The notes beneath the pieces were generated by a model. That model ran no database searches. It was given only the letters and a program-made list of their open reading frames with translations, and had not been told where the DNA came from. From contig CAZEPW010000046.1 of assembly GCA_964514215.1 (NCBI GenBank), positions 1-29,919 on the forward strand: a stretch of DNA of 29,919 bases, given 5' to 3'. This DNA is from CAYQUC01 sp964514215. GTDB lineage: Bacteria; Pseudomonadota; Gammaproteobacteria; UBA6429; Thiohalophilaceae. Below are positions 1 through 6,633 of the stretch, one piece after another. The translations under genes were made by a program, and so were the position numbers. Numbering within the stretch: the stretch's first letter is position 1; every line of letters begins with the position of its first letter.

Positions 1-1
1 G

Positions 2-82
2 GCCAAGAAAAAAGTAGCTAAAAAGAAGGCCAAGAAAAAAGTAGCTAAAAAGAAGGCCAAGAAAAAAGTAGCTAAAAAGAAG
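2..82 (+). repeat. Three perfect 27-bp coding tandem repeats
   Basis: The unit gccaagaaaaaagtagctaa followed by aaagaag is repeated exactly three times, in frame, and continues to the window edge. It encodes AKKKVAKKK. Identity at the nucleotide level, including third positions, suggests slippage or unequal exchange rather than selection on protein sequence alone. Confidence 0.9.
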
Positions 83-97
83 ACTAAGCGTCGTTAG
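2..97 (+). CDS. Lys/Ala-rich histone H1-like protein, C-terminal end only
   Basis: Only the last 31 codons are inside the window; the start lies upstream. The peptide is made of a nine-residue unit, AKKKVAKKK, present three times and ending TKRR before the TAG stop. At DNA level this is a perfect 27-bp tandem repeat (2-28, 29-55, 56-82). Such tails occur in bacterial H1-like or AlgP-like DNA-binding proteins and bind DNA non-specifically through charge. Perfect repeats imply recent expansion or contraction, so length may vary between strains. A terminator follows at 115-142. The missing N-terminus prevents firm family assignment. Confidence 0.7.
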   Translation, partial: AKKKVAKKKAKKKVAKKKAKKKVAKKKTKRR

Positions 98-114
98 ATT
101 TTTGGTTATTTAAT

Positions 115-142
115 AAAAAAGGTGGGTTTCCCACCTTTTTTT
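115..142 (+). terminator. Rho-independent terminator of the Lys-rich gene
   Basis: A GGTGGG / CCCACC stem closes over a TTT loop. It is flanked by A6 on the left and T7 on the right, so the tract pairs further and gives a U-run on the plus strand. It lies 18 bases after the stop at 97. The A/T symmetry would also allow termination from the other strand. Confidence 0.9.
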
Positions 143-232
143 ATGGATGATATCTTATTTTAATTATGGATTAAAGCTATAGCGTTTAGAGCCGATATTA
201 TTGGATAATAATCTCAAAGTAATAACGTTATT

Positions 233-1222
233 ATGACAACCCAAGTTCTTATATGTGATGACTCTAGTTTTGCCAGAAAGCAGTTAGCTCGATCACTGCC
301 AGCCGAGTGGGATATCAATGTAAATTACGCTGTTGATGGCGCAGATGCTATTTTTCATTTGCACATGGGGAAAGGTAACGTGCTTTTCCTGGATCTAAAC
401 ATGCCGGTGATGGATGGTTATGAAGTTTTAAAATCCATTAAATTTAATAAGTTTGAAACTGTAGTCATTGTTGTTTCTGGTGATATTCAACCAGAAGCTG
501 CAAAACGTGTTAAAGCATTAGGTGCCATAGCCTTTCTAAAAAAACCAACCAATGTCGATAAAATATCTGAAGTACTAGCGCAATTTGGACTGTGTTCGAG
601 CACATCAAAAAAAACCAAACACAGTGATATTGAAGTTAATGAACTTGATATGATTGGTGAGGTTGCTAATGTCGCAATGGGACGTGCTGCCGATTTACTG
701 GCTAAATTATTAGGTCATTTTATAAAAATGCCGATTCCAAATGTGAATATGCTTGAAGTTAGTGAATTACGCATGGCATTAAATCAAATTGATCATAACG
801 CAGAGCTATCAGCAGTATGTCAAGGTTTTATTGGTTCGGGAATTGCGGGCGAAGCTTTATTGATTTTTAATGATTCTAGTTATACCGATATTGCTGAGTT
901 AATGAAATATGATGAACAGTTAGATGCAGCGGCTCAAATCGAAATGCTAATGGATATTTCGAATATTATGATTGGTGCTTGCCTAAATGGCATTTCAGAT
1001 CAGTTAGATCTCAATTTCAGTCAGGGTTATCCGGTTGTTCTTGGTCGTCATGTCAACATAGAAGGCTTGTTAAATAAAAATACTTTAGCGTGGAAAAAAA
1101 TATTAACGATTGAAATGGGCTTTGCAATCGAAGATTGCAATGTTAATGCTGATTTGCTTTTAGTTTTTACTGAAGATTCGTTAATGGCATTAAAACAAAT
1201 CGCTGAGTATCTCGAGGCTTAA
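233..1222 (+). CDS. Response regulator with CheC-like phosphatase domain
   Basis: The N-terminal receiver domain (residues 1-118) has the acidic pair D9/D10, phospho-acceptor D54, S82 and the K104-P105 loop, so it should be phosphorylatable. Residues 135-325 resemble the CheC/CheX family of CheY-P phosphatases. The family signature DxxxExxN is seen at D139-E143-N146, and a second copy at E237-D241-N244 has Asp in place of the central Glu. A receiver fused to a CheC-like domain could control its own phosphorylation or act on another receiver. The stop at 1222 is directly followed by the ATG of a diguanylate cyclase, so the two are probably translationally coupled, with the cyclase as output partner. 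No clear Shine-Dalgarno sequence is visible before the ATG. No chemotaxis genes are nearby. Confidence 0.85.
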   Translation: MTTQVLICDDSSFARKQLARSLPAEWDINVNYAVDGADAIFHLHMGKGNVLFLDLNMPVMDGYEVLKSIKFNKFETVVIVVSGDIQPEAAKRVKALGAIAFLKKPTNVDKISEVLAQFGLCSSTSKKTKHSDIEVNELDMIGEVANVAMGRAADLLAKLLGHFIKMPIPNVNMLEVSELRMALNQIDHNAELSAVCQGFIGSGIAGEALLIFNDSSYTDIAELMKYDEQLDAAAQIEMLMDISNIMIGACLNGISDQLDLNFSQGYPVVLGRHVNIEGLLNKNTLAWKKILTIEMGFAIEDCNVNADLLLVFTEDSLMALKQIAEYLEA

Positions 1223-2185
1223 ATGGCAAGTTCTGAATCACAAATGAGTGAAATCCATTGGATGATGGATGTTCTTCAATCTATTGATGTTGGATTAGTC
1301 GTGATTGATAAGAATTTAACTATTCAGGTTTGGAATGGTTTTATGGAAAACCATAGTGGTATAAAGCCACATGATGTATTAAATAAAAATATTCTCGAAT
1401 CATTCCCTGATATACCTGAATCGTGGTTTAAACGAAAAATTCAATCTGTAATGTTATTAAAGGGGCGTTCGTTTACCACTTGGGAACAACGACCTTATCT
1501 TTTTGAGTTTAAAAATTATCGTCCCATTACCGGTTCTGCTGAATTTATGTATCAGAATATAACGTTTATTCCGCTATTATCGGCCAATGGTCAAATAAAT
1601 CATATAGGCATGAATATTTATGATGTCACCGATATTGCAACAGGACAATTGCAGTTATTAGAACTCAATAACAAACTCGAAGCACTGAGTCGAACCGATC
1701 GTCTAACTAAATTAAATAATCGAGGGTATTGGGAAGAATGTTTAGCGCGAGAATTTGATCGCGATAAACGCACCAGTGAAGTGTGTTCGTTACTGATTTT
1801 TGATATTGATCATTTTAAGAAGGTTAATGATGTTCATGGTCATACTGCTGGTGATGAAATAATTCGTGTTACAGCAAAAACGCTTTTAGATTCTACTCGA
1901 GCAACGGATATTTGTGGCCGTTATGGTGGTGAAGAGTTTGTTGTTATTTTAATTAATACCAATGCACAAAATGCTAATATATTAGCTGAACGAATTCGTG
2001 AGCGTATAGCGGCGTTACAAGTGAGTTTTGAAGGCACCGTTATTCCATACACCATTAGCCTTGGTATTGCTGAATTTCATTCTGATCTTAAAGATCATAC
2101 TCAATGGATTGAATGGGCAGACAAAGCGTTGTATGAAGCCAAGGAATCTGGGCGTAATAATTCCAAAATTTATAACCACCAATAA
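1223..2185 (+). CDS. PAS-GGDEF diguanylate cyclase
   Basis: This protein makes cyclic di-GMP from two GTP. An N-terminal PAS-like sensor domain spans about residues 10-140 and a GGDEF domain about 150-318. The active-site loop is GGEEF (235-239), a catalytically competent variant. The metal-binding segment FDIDHFKKVND lies at about 193-203. An RxxD inhibitory site (R226-D229) stands exactly five residues before GGEEF, so product inhibition is expected. There is no transmembrane segment, so the enzyme is cytoplasmic. The ATG abuts the stop of the receiver-CheC gene, and the two form a two-gene signalling unit. The ligand of the PAS domain cannot be predicted. The gene converges on the polymerase gene on the other strand with only 21 bases between. 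Confidence 0.92.
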   Translation: MASSESQMSEIHWMMDVLQSIDVGLVVIDKNLTIQVWNGFMENHSGIKPHDVLNKNILESFPDIPESWFKRKIQSVMLLKGRSFTTWEQRPYLFEFKNYRPITGSAEFMYQNITFIPLLSANGQINHIGMNIYDVTDIATGQLQLLELNNKLEALSRTDRLTKLNNRGYWEECLAREFDRDKRTSEVCSLLIFDIDHFKKVNDVHGHTAGDEIIRVTAKTLLDSTRATDICGRYGGEEFVVILINTNAQNANILAERIRERIAALQVSFEGTVIPYTISLGIAEFHSDLKDHTQWIEWADKALYEAKESGRNNSKIYNHQ

Positions 2186-2206
2186 ATTTCTTTGATCATA
2201 TTTATT

Positions 2207-3469
2207 CTATTTTTTACTTGCACTTGGAATTGATTGCCGATGCCCGTTAGGCTTCCATGCAGGAGCAATAACGTTTGGCATACTGGAACGGTTGACCAGC
2301 CGAGCCGGTGCTAGAGCAAACTCACCATATAAGTGATTTACTTTGTCCATTATTTGATTTACTTGTACTGCAACCTCATCGTGTTGTTCGAATAGCTCAA
2401 GTTGTTGTCGTTCAGGGTTAGGATCTAATGCAGTAATTTGGACTTGTACAATTGCATCGTTATTCCATTTTGTTTCTAAAACATGCAGGCATAGTTTATA
2501 AATTGCTTTGCCGTCATTGGATGCATGGCTTAACCGTAATTTATCACCAAGCCAAAATCCCGCGCCCAATCGTAGACCGACAAAATATTTCATTGCCTGT
2601 AAATTATGTTGTCTTAATCTTGATGCCAGTTTTTCACTCATGTGGAGCAAAAAGGTTTGAATGGTTTTTAAGTCATGGGTATGAGGCGGCATTACCTTTC
2701 CATGTCCCAACGTTTTTGGTGGTGCCACCGTAAGGCGCGCTTTATCGGGGTCTAATCCTTGGCACATTAGCCAGATACGGCGACCAATATTACCAAACCG
2801 GCGTGCGAGCACACTAACGGGTAGTCGGGTTATTTCACCACAACGATAAACCCCATGAGCGGCAAGAAAATCACCAACGCCTTCAGCAATGCCGCAAAGT
2901 GATGTCACCGGAATGTCATGCAAATATTTTTTTGTTTCCCACGGAGGAATAATCGTAATGCCGCCGGGTTTATTTAATTTAGCTGCGAATTTAGCCGTGG
3001 TTTTATCACCACTAACACCAACACCACAGCTTAGACCAGAGACTTGTTTTACTTTGTCACGAGTTAGCTGTGCCATACGTACAGCCGTACCGTGCAGTCG
3101 TTGACACTGAGTCACATCAATAAAAGCCTCATCAACTGAAAAAACTTCGATATCAGGGCTGATGTCTTGTAATGCCTGCATAATAATTGTTGAAACAGCA
3201 GCATAACGTTCAGGTCGGGCAGGGCGCTGAATCAAACGGGGACAGCGTTGTTGTGCATCTTGTAGTCGCATTCCGGTTTTTACTCCAAAACGACGGGCTT
3301 CGTAAGAACTTGTGATAATACAAGTGCCGACTTCGCCATTAGTAACCGCAATAGGTTTACCGCGCAATTCGGGAAAGTCATTCTGTTCAATTGAAGCAAA
3401 AAAAGCATCCATGTCCATATGAATAAAAGCACGTTTCCAATGAACCGGACAATAGCGATTATTTTTCAT
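2207..3469 (-). CDS. dinB: Y-family DNA polymerase (DinB/Pol IV-like)
   Basis: This is a translesion DNA polymerase. Using the Met encoded at 3469 (420 aa), the metal ligands are D19 in the HMDMDAFF motif and D113-E114 in SVDEAFID, and F24 is the steric-gate position against ribonucleotides. SYEARRFGVKTGM is the typical fingers motif. Near the C-terminus, QQLELF fits the beta-clamp binding consensus. A longer frame reaches 3532 but would overlap the end of lexA by 47 bases and adds a non-conserved 21-residue leader, so the shorter start is preferred. It lies 16 bases after lexA and is probably co-transcribed and SOS-controlled. The divergence of the little finger leaves open whether it is a true Pol IV orthologue or a lexA-linked paralogue. 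Confidence 0.9.
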   Translation of the reverse strand: MKNNRYCPVHWKRAFIHMDMDAFFASIEQNDFPELRGKPIAVTNGEVGTCIITSSYEARRFGVKTGMRLQDAQQRCPRLIQRPARPERYAAVSTIIMQALQDISPDIEVFSVDEAFIDVTQCQRLHGTAVRMAQLTRDKVKQVSGLSCGVGVSGDKTTAKFAAKLNKPGGITIIPPWETKKYLHDIPVTSLCGIAEGVGDFLAAHGVYRCGEITRLPVSVLARRFGNIGRRIWLMCQGLDPDKARLTVAPPKTLGHGKVMPPHTHDLKTIQTFLLHMSEKLASRLRQHNLQAMKYFVGLRLGAGFWLGDKLRLSHASNDGKAIYKLCLHVLETKWNNDAIVQVQITALDPNPERQQLELFEQHDEVAVQVNQIMDKVNHLYGEFALAPARLVNRSSMPNVIAPAWKPNGHRQSIPSASKK

Positions 3470-3485
3470 TATGTTCGAAAATAGT

Positions 3486-4088
3486 TCAGCGGTAGTTGCG
3501 CATTTGTCCGACCAAAACACCCTGTATCGCAACGCGTTCCGGGCTGAAATGCATCGCTGACATGGCCGTGTTAGCAGGGATTAGTAAAATATCGCCATCT
3601 TTATCGTGGTGTAGGTATTTTAATGTTGCCTCATCATTATCAATTAATGCCACCACGATATCACCATCACTGGCACTACTGCTTTGCTCAATAACCACCA
3701 TGTCGCCATCAAGAATGCCAGCATCCACCATTGAATCGCCTTGTACTTTTAAAACAAAACGATCCGGCCCCATAAAAAATTCACTTAAATCCACGGTATC
3801 GGCACCGGGTATCGCTTCAATGGGTTTGCCTGCAGCAATCCGTCCCAAAAAGGGTAAGTTGGAGGGTAAGCCAGACTCGTTAGCTTGATGCAGGCGAATT
3901 CCCCGGTGCCGGCCGGGAAGTAAATCTATCAGTCCTTCAACAGCCAAGGCTTGTACATAACGGTGTACAACGCCTTTAGACTGAATGCCAAGTCCCTGTG
4001 CAATTTCAGTTAATAGTGGCCCTTGATCGTGTTTAGCGATGTAGTCACAAATAAACTGAAAAGTGTCTTTTTGACGTGTTGATAACAT
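3486..4088 (-). CDS. lexA: LexA-type SOS repressor
   Basis: The protein has a winged-helix DNA-binding domain (1-68) and a self-cleaving peptidase domain. With the ATG at 4088 it is 200 aa, close to the usual length. The scissile bond is probably A86-G87, with catalytic S119 (in QGDSM) and K157 (in EATLKYL). The start is set by AAGGAG seven bases upstream; an in-frame TTG at 4118 lies inside the -10 box and is rejected. The recognition helix region (LGIQSKGVVHRYVQAL) differs clearly from the enterobacterial FRSPNAAEEHL, which suggests a different operator. The matching candidate is the GTTC-N7-GTTC repeat in its own promoter. The polymerase gene follows directly. Confidence 0.92.
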   Translation of the reverse strand: MLSTRQKDTFQFICDYIAKHDQGPLLTEIAQGLGIQSKGVVHRYVQALAVEGLIDLLPGRHRGIRLHQANESGLPSNLPFLGRIAAGKPIEAIPGADTVDLSEFFMGPDRFVLKVQGDSMVDAGILDGDMVVIEQSSSASDGDIVVALIDNDEATLKYLHHDKDGDILLIPANTAMSAMHFSPERVAIQGVLVGQMRNYR

Positions 4089-4103
4089 TAAGATTCTCCT
4101 TAG

Positions 4104-4141
4104 GTTCTCATTATACAAAGTCTAGAGAACTTTTCAAGAAC
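4104..4141 (-). promoter_or_regulatory. Candidate LexA operator over the lexA promoter
   Basis: On the minus strand GTTC TTGAAAA GTTC (4141-4127) is a direct repeat with seven-base spacing and contains the -35 box. An additional outward copy, GAGAAC at 4109-4104, makes an inverted pair with GTTCTC at 4130-4125 that brackets the -10 box. The GTTC-N7-GTTC form is known from alphaproteobacterial LexA; the classic gammaproteobacterial CTG-N10-CAG box is not seen here. Assignment rests on position and on the diverged LexA helix. Confidence 0.6.
4110..4137 (-). promoter_or_regulatory. lexA promoter, near-consensus sigma70
   Basis: Read on the minus strand, the -35 box TTGAAA (4137-4132) is followed by 16 bases and the -10 box TATAAT (4115-4110). 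The lexA Shine-Dalgarno sequence and ATG follow within 27 bases, giving a very short leader. Confidence 0.85.
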
Positions 4142-4147
4142 TTTCAA

Positions 4148-4259
4148 CCTGAAACGATGAGCCTCGGTAACGCGGCGTTATGGCGCTTTTTGGAAATGCT
4201 CATGTACTTGGTGTACATTCCGCTTTCCAAAAAGCACCATGCCTTGCGTTACCGAGGCT
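4148..4259. repeat. Long inverted repeat at the head of the 79-bp array
   Basis: The left arm (4160-4196) is an inverted copy of the right arm (4223-4259), with a few mismatches. Both contain the core agcctcggtaacgc or its complement and ctttttggaaa or its complement. Inside the loop a second hairpin, ATGTAC-TTGGT-GTACAT (4202-4218), is stacked on the stem. The flank cctgaaacgatg (4148-4159) is the complement of the catcgtttcagg that opens each later repeat unit, so the arm would continue across the N gap. The leading unit is therefore in opposite orientation to the rest. This could fold as one very long hairpin in RNA or a cruciform in DNA. Confidence 0.85.
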
Positions 4260-4359
4260 NNNNNNNNNNNNNNNNNNNNNNNNNNNNNNNNNNNNNNNNN
4301 NNNNNNNNNNNNNNNNNNNNNNNNNNNNNNNNNNNNNNNNNNNNNNNNNNNNNNNNNNN
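4260..4359. other. Assembly gap of 100 Ns
   Basis: Exactly 100 unknown bases sit inside the tandem array. A round number usually marks a scaffold join of unknown true length, so the number of repeat units here is not known. Confidence 0.95.
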
Positions 4360-4717
4360 CATCGTTTCAGGCGGTGTGAATGTGTTTGGTGTATGGCTTT
4401 GCTTTCCAAAAAGCACCATGCCTTGCGTTACCGAGGCTCATCGTTTCAGGCGGTGTGAATGTGTTTGGTGTATGGCTTTGCTTTCCAAAAAGCGCCATGC
4501 CTTGCGTTATCGAGGCTCATCGTTTCAGGCGTATGGCTTCGCATTCCAAAAAGCACCATGCCTTGCGTTACCGGGGCTCATCGTTTCAGGCGGTGTGAAT
4601 GTGTTTGGTGTATCGCTTCGCTTTCCAAAAACAGGATGCTTTGCGTTACCAGGGCTCATGGTTTCTGGTGAATGTGGTTGATGTATAGCTCTGCTTTCCA
4701 AATAGCAGTATGCCTTT
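4360..4717 (+). repeat. Degenerating 79-bp tandem repeat array
   Basis: Contiguous units begin catcgtttcaggcggtgtga and end gcgttaccgaggct. Units are 4360-4438 (79 bp), 4439-4517 (79 bp), 4518-4578 (61 bp, lacking an 18-base internal block), 4579-4656 (78 bp) and a decayed copy at 4657 to about 4717. Divergence increases from left to right. There are no unique spacers between units. The array lies between the divergent lexA and receiver-like genes. The apparent reading frames through it are repeats of the same short peptides in several frames and are not convincing genes. I do not recognise the family. Confidence 0.9.
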
Positions 4718-4891
4718 AATTTTAATGAGTTAATGCTAAATATTTAGTGCTTTCCTCCGATACAACAGGTATGTGAAGTATTAAGGGTTACATCCGAAAA
4801 GCATTAACATTAATGTCTTTTGTTGTGTATTCGATTTGTCCTTGCTTTTCATGAGAATAACAATGAGTGAAATAAAGCCTGGAGAATTACA

Positions 4892-6067
4892 ATGGTCGAA
4901 ACAGCAATCAATGTCGTGGTATTTGGTATGGAGCAACGCGCCATTGATGCCCTTGAGCTTGCATTTAAAAATCGAGCTAATGGGGTTTGTCACATTGTTG
5001 AGATATCACAGGCGCAAGTTGCGTTGTTTAATCTTGATGTTAAGGGTGCCCGGAAATTATTTAACGATTTTCATGAAAGTTATCCTGACATTCCAACGAT
5101 TGGTATTTGTGCTAAAAAATCAGATAGTTGGGATATGGTTCAGATAAAAGTTCCGTTATCAATTATTTCATTAGTCAAAGCCATTCTCGATGCTAAAACG
5201 AAACTTAGTAAAAGTACCGTAAAGTCGGAAGATAATGTTAAAAATGCTGTCAACGTTATTACTCAGGATAAAATTGCATTGGCAATGAAAGCCATTGAGT
5301 CTAGACAGATTGCAGAAAATCTTAATAAACGTGTTGATAAAAACTCAAAAAATACAACGCAACGAGTTGTACCTAATATAACAACGGAAACAAGTTTTGA
5401 TACTAGCCGTTTTTTACTTGGTCATGCACTTGATGCCATTAATAAGTGCAAAAAAAATAATGATGCCGTGTTATTAACCTGTTTAGGCAATAAAAATATT
5501 TTTATTAATCTTGAAAAATCAGAAATTATTACTGACTTAAATGATAATCAAGTTCGAACACTCGCGATTGTGCCGCTCGATAAAAAATTAGTGTTACCCA
5601 TTACTTCTAAATTTGACAAAGTTGAATCATTTAAAAAATTAAAGTTTTTAAATAGCCGTGAGGCTCGAGTGTTGAATCACGAAGTTTTCATGTGGAACCT
5701 TGGGTTAATGACTTGCCGAGGCAGGATTCCGTCAGAAATATCAAGTGAAACTCGTTATCATTTAAATCGTTGGCCTAATTTAACAAGGGTTACCATCCCT
5801 AAAAATGCCATGCGAATTATTTCGTATTGGATTAGAAATCCGTGCAGCATTATGGATATGCAGGAAAAACTCGGATTGCCACTGCAGGATATTTTTACTG
5901 TTTTTACTGCAGTATATTCTATCGGGTTAACTCAGATTGCCAAGCGAGATTCGGATCTGTTAATTAAAAGCGAAACGATTTATGAAAATGATAAACGAGG
6001 TTTGTTTGCGTCGATTATCAATCGTCTACATAGTTTTAATAATGATAAAAAAACTAAAACGGCGTAA
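4892..6067 (+). CDS. Degenerate receiver plus winged-helix-like protein of a GTPase cluster
   Basis: The 391-residue soluble protein is not a named family that I can identify with certainty. Residues 6-100 have the alternating strand/helix pattern of a receiver domain: NVVVFGM, then VALFNLDV with a single Asp at 49, then PTIGIC and a KVP turn. The acidic pair near the first strand is missing, so it is probably a pseudo-receiver. A Lys/Asn-rich linker covers about 100-165. Residues 170-350 form a conserved-looking region with FMWNLGLMTCRGRIP (266-280) and a helix-rich end (297-350) that could be a winged helix. The start is supported by GGAG at 4881-4884. It is the first gene of the cluster, ten bases before the GTPase, suggesting it is an adaptor or effector for it. 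Confidence 0.7.
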   Translation: MVETAINVVVFGMEQRAIDALELAFKNRANGVCHIVEISQAQVALFNLDVKGARKLFNDFHESYPDIPTIGICAKKSDSWDMVQIKVPLSIISLVKAILDAKTKLSKSTVKSEDNVKNAVNVITQDKIALAMKAIESRQIAENLNKRVDKNSKNTTQRVVPNITTETSFDTSRFLLGHALDAINKCKKNNDAVLLTCLGNKNIFINLEKSEIITDLNDNQVRTLAIVPLDKKLVLPITSKFDKVESFKKLKFLNSREARVLNHEVFMWNLGLMTCRGRIPSEISSETRYHLNRWPNLTRVTIPKNAMRIISYWIRNPCSIMDMQEKLGLPLQDIFTVFTAVYSIGLTQIAKRDSDLLIKSETIYENDKRGLFASIINRLHSFNNDKKTKTA

Positions 6068-6076
6068 GGACAAACC

Positions 6077-6610
6077 ATGAATGCTTATAAAATAGTTTTT
6101 GCTGGCCCGGTTGGTGTAGGGAAAACATCAGCAATAGCAGCAATAAGTGATATTGAACCATTTCAAACAGAAGAGTTTGCAACAGATGAAGTGAAAGATA
6201 TAAAACAAAATACAACAGTTGCAATGGATTATGGAATGATAAAATTGGAAAATGATGAACGTATTCATTTATATGGTACTCCCGGGCAAGAACGTTTTAA
6301 TTTTATGTGGGATATCTTAACCGATGGTGGTATTGGTTTAATCCTGCTACTTAATAATAATAATTCTGATCCACTGCAAGATTGTAAAACCTATCTGGAC
6401 GCGTTTAAAGATTACATTGATATTACAGGAGTCGCATTAGGGATTAATCGGATGGAGCACAATACCGGGCCATCAATTGATGATTACCATGATATTTTAG
6501 TTAATAAAAATATTACTGCGCCGATACTGGAAGTGGATGCCCGGGATTCCGCTGACGTTATTTTATTAACAGAGTCTTTATTGTATTCCATTGACCCCGG
6601 TCTGGCTTAA
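6077..6610 (+). CDS. Small Ras-like GTPase, COG2229/MglA type
   Basis: This 177-residue cytoplasmic GTPase has a P-loop GPVGVGKT (10-17), switch-I threonines T46/T47 and a G3 region YGTPGQERF (66-74). The usual DxxG aspartate of G3 is replaced, as in MglA-like GTPases (TxPGQ). The base-specificity motif NKxD is altered to NRME (124-127), so nucleotide selectivity may be unusual. GTPases of this group work with roadblock/LC7 proteins that act as activators or adaptors, and two such genes follow in this cluster. AAGGA stands six bases before the ATG. The upstream gene ends nine bases before. In Myxococcus the related MglA sets cell polarity; the role here is unknown. Confidence 0.9.
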   Translation: MNAYKIVFAGPVGVGKTSAIAAISDIEPFQTEEFATDEVKDIKQNTTVAMDYGMIKLENDERIHLYGTPGQERFNFMWDILTDGGIGLILLLNNNNSDPLQDCKTYLDAFKDYIDITGVALGINRMEHNTGPSIDDYHDILVNKNITAPILEVDARDSADVILLTESLLYSIDPGLA

Positions 6611-6633
6611 TGTAGTCCTTAACAGAGAATTTG

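Noticed and set aside
3470..3532. Upstream extension of the Y-family polymerase
   Set aside because: It would overlap the lexA coding end, has no Shine-Dalgarno support, and adds residues unlike any Pol IV N-terminus.
4089..4118. TTG start for a longer LexA
   Set aside because: The TTG lies at the -10 box TATAAT, so it would be upstream of or at the transcript start; AAGGAG precedes the ATG at 4088.
4076..4681. Open frames through the 79-bp repeat array on both strands
   Set aside because: They repeat the same short peptides in several frames, run through the N gap, and have no ribosome site or recognisable domain. The pattern is explained by the DNA repeat.
4148..4717. Possible CRISPR array
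   Set aside because: The units are 61-79 bp and join directly without unique spacers; there are no cas genes near.
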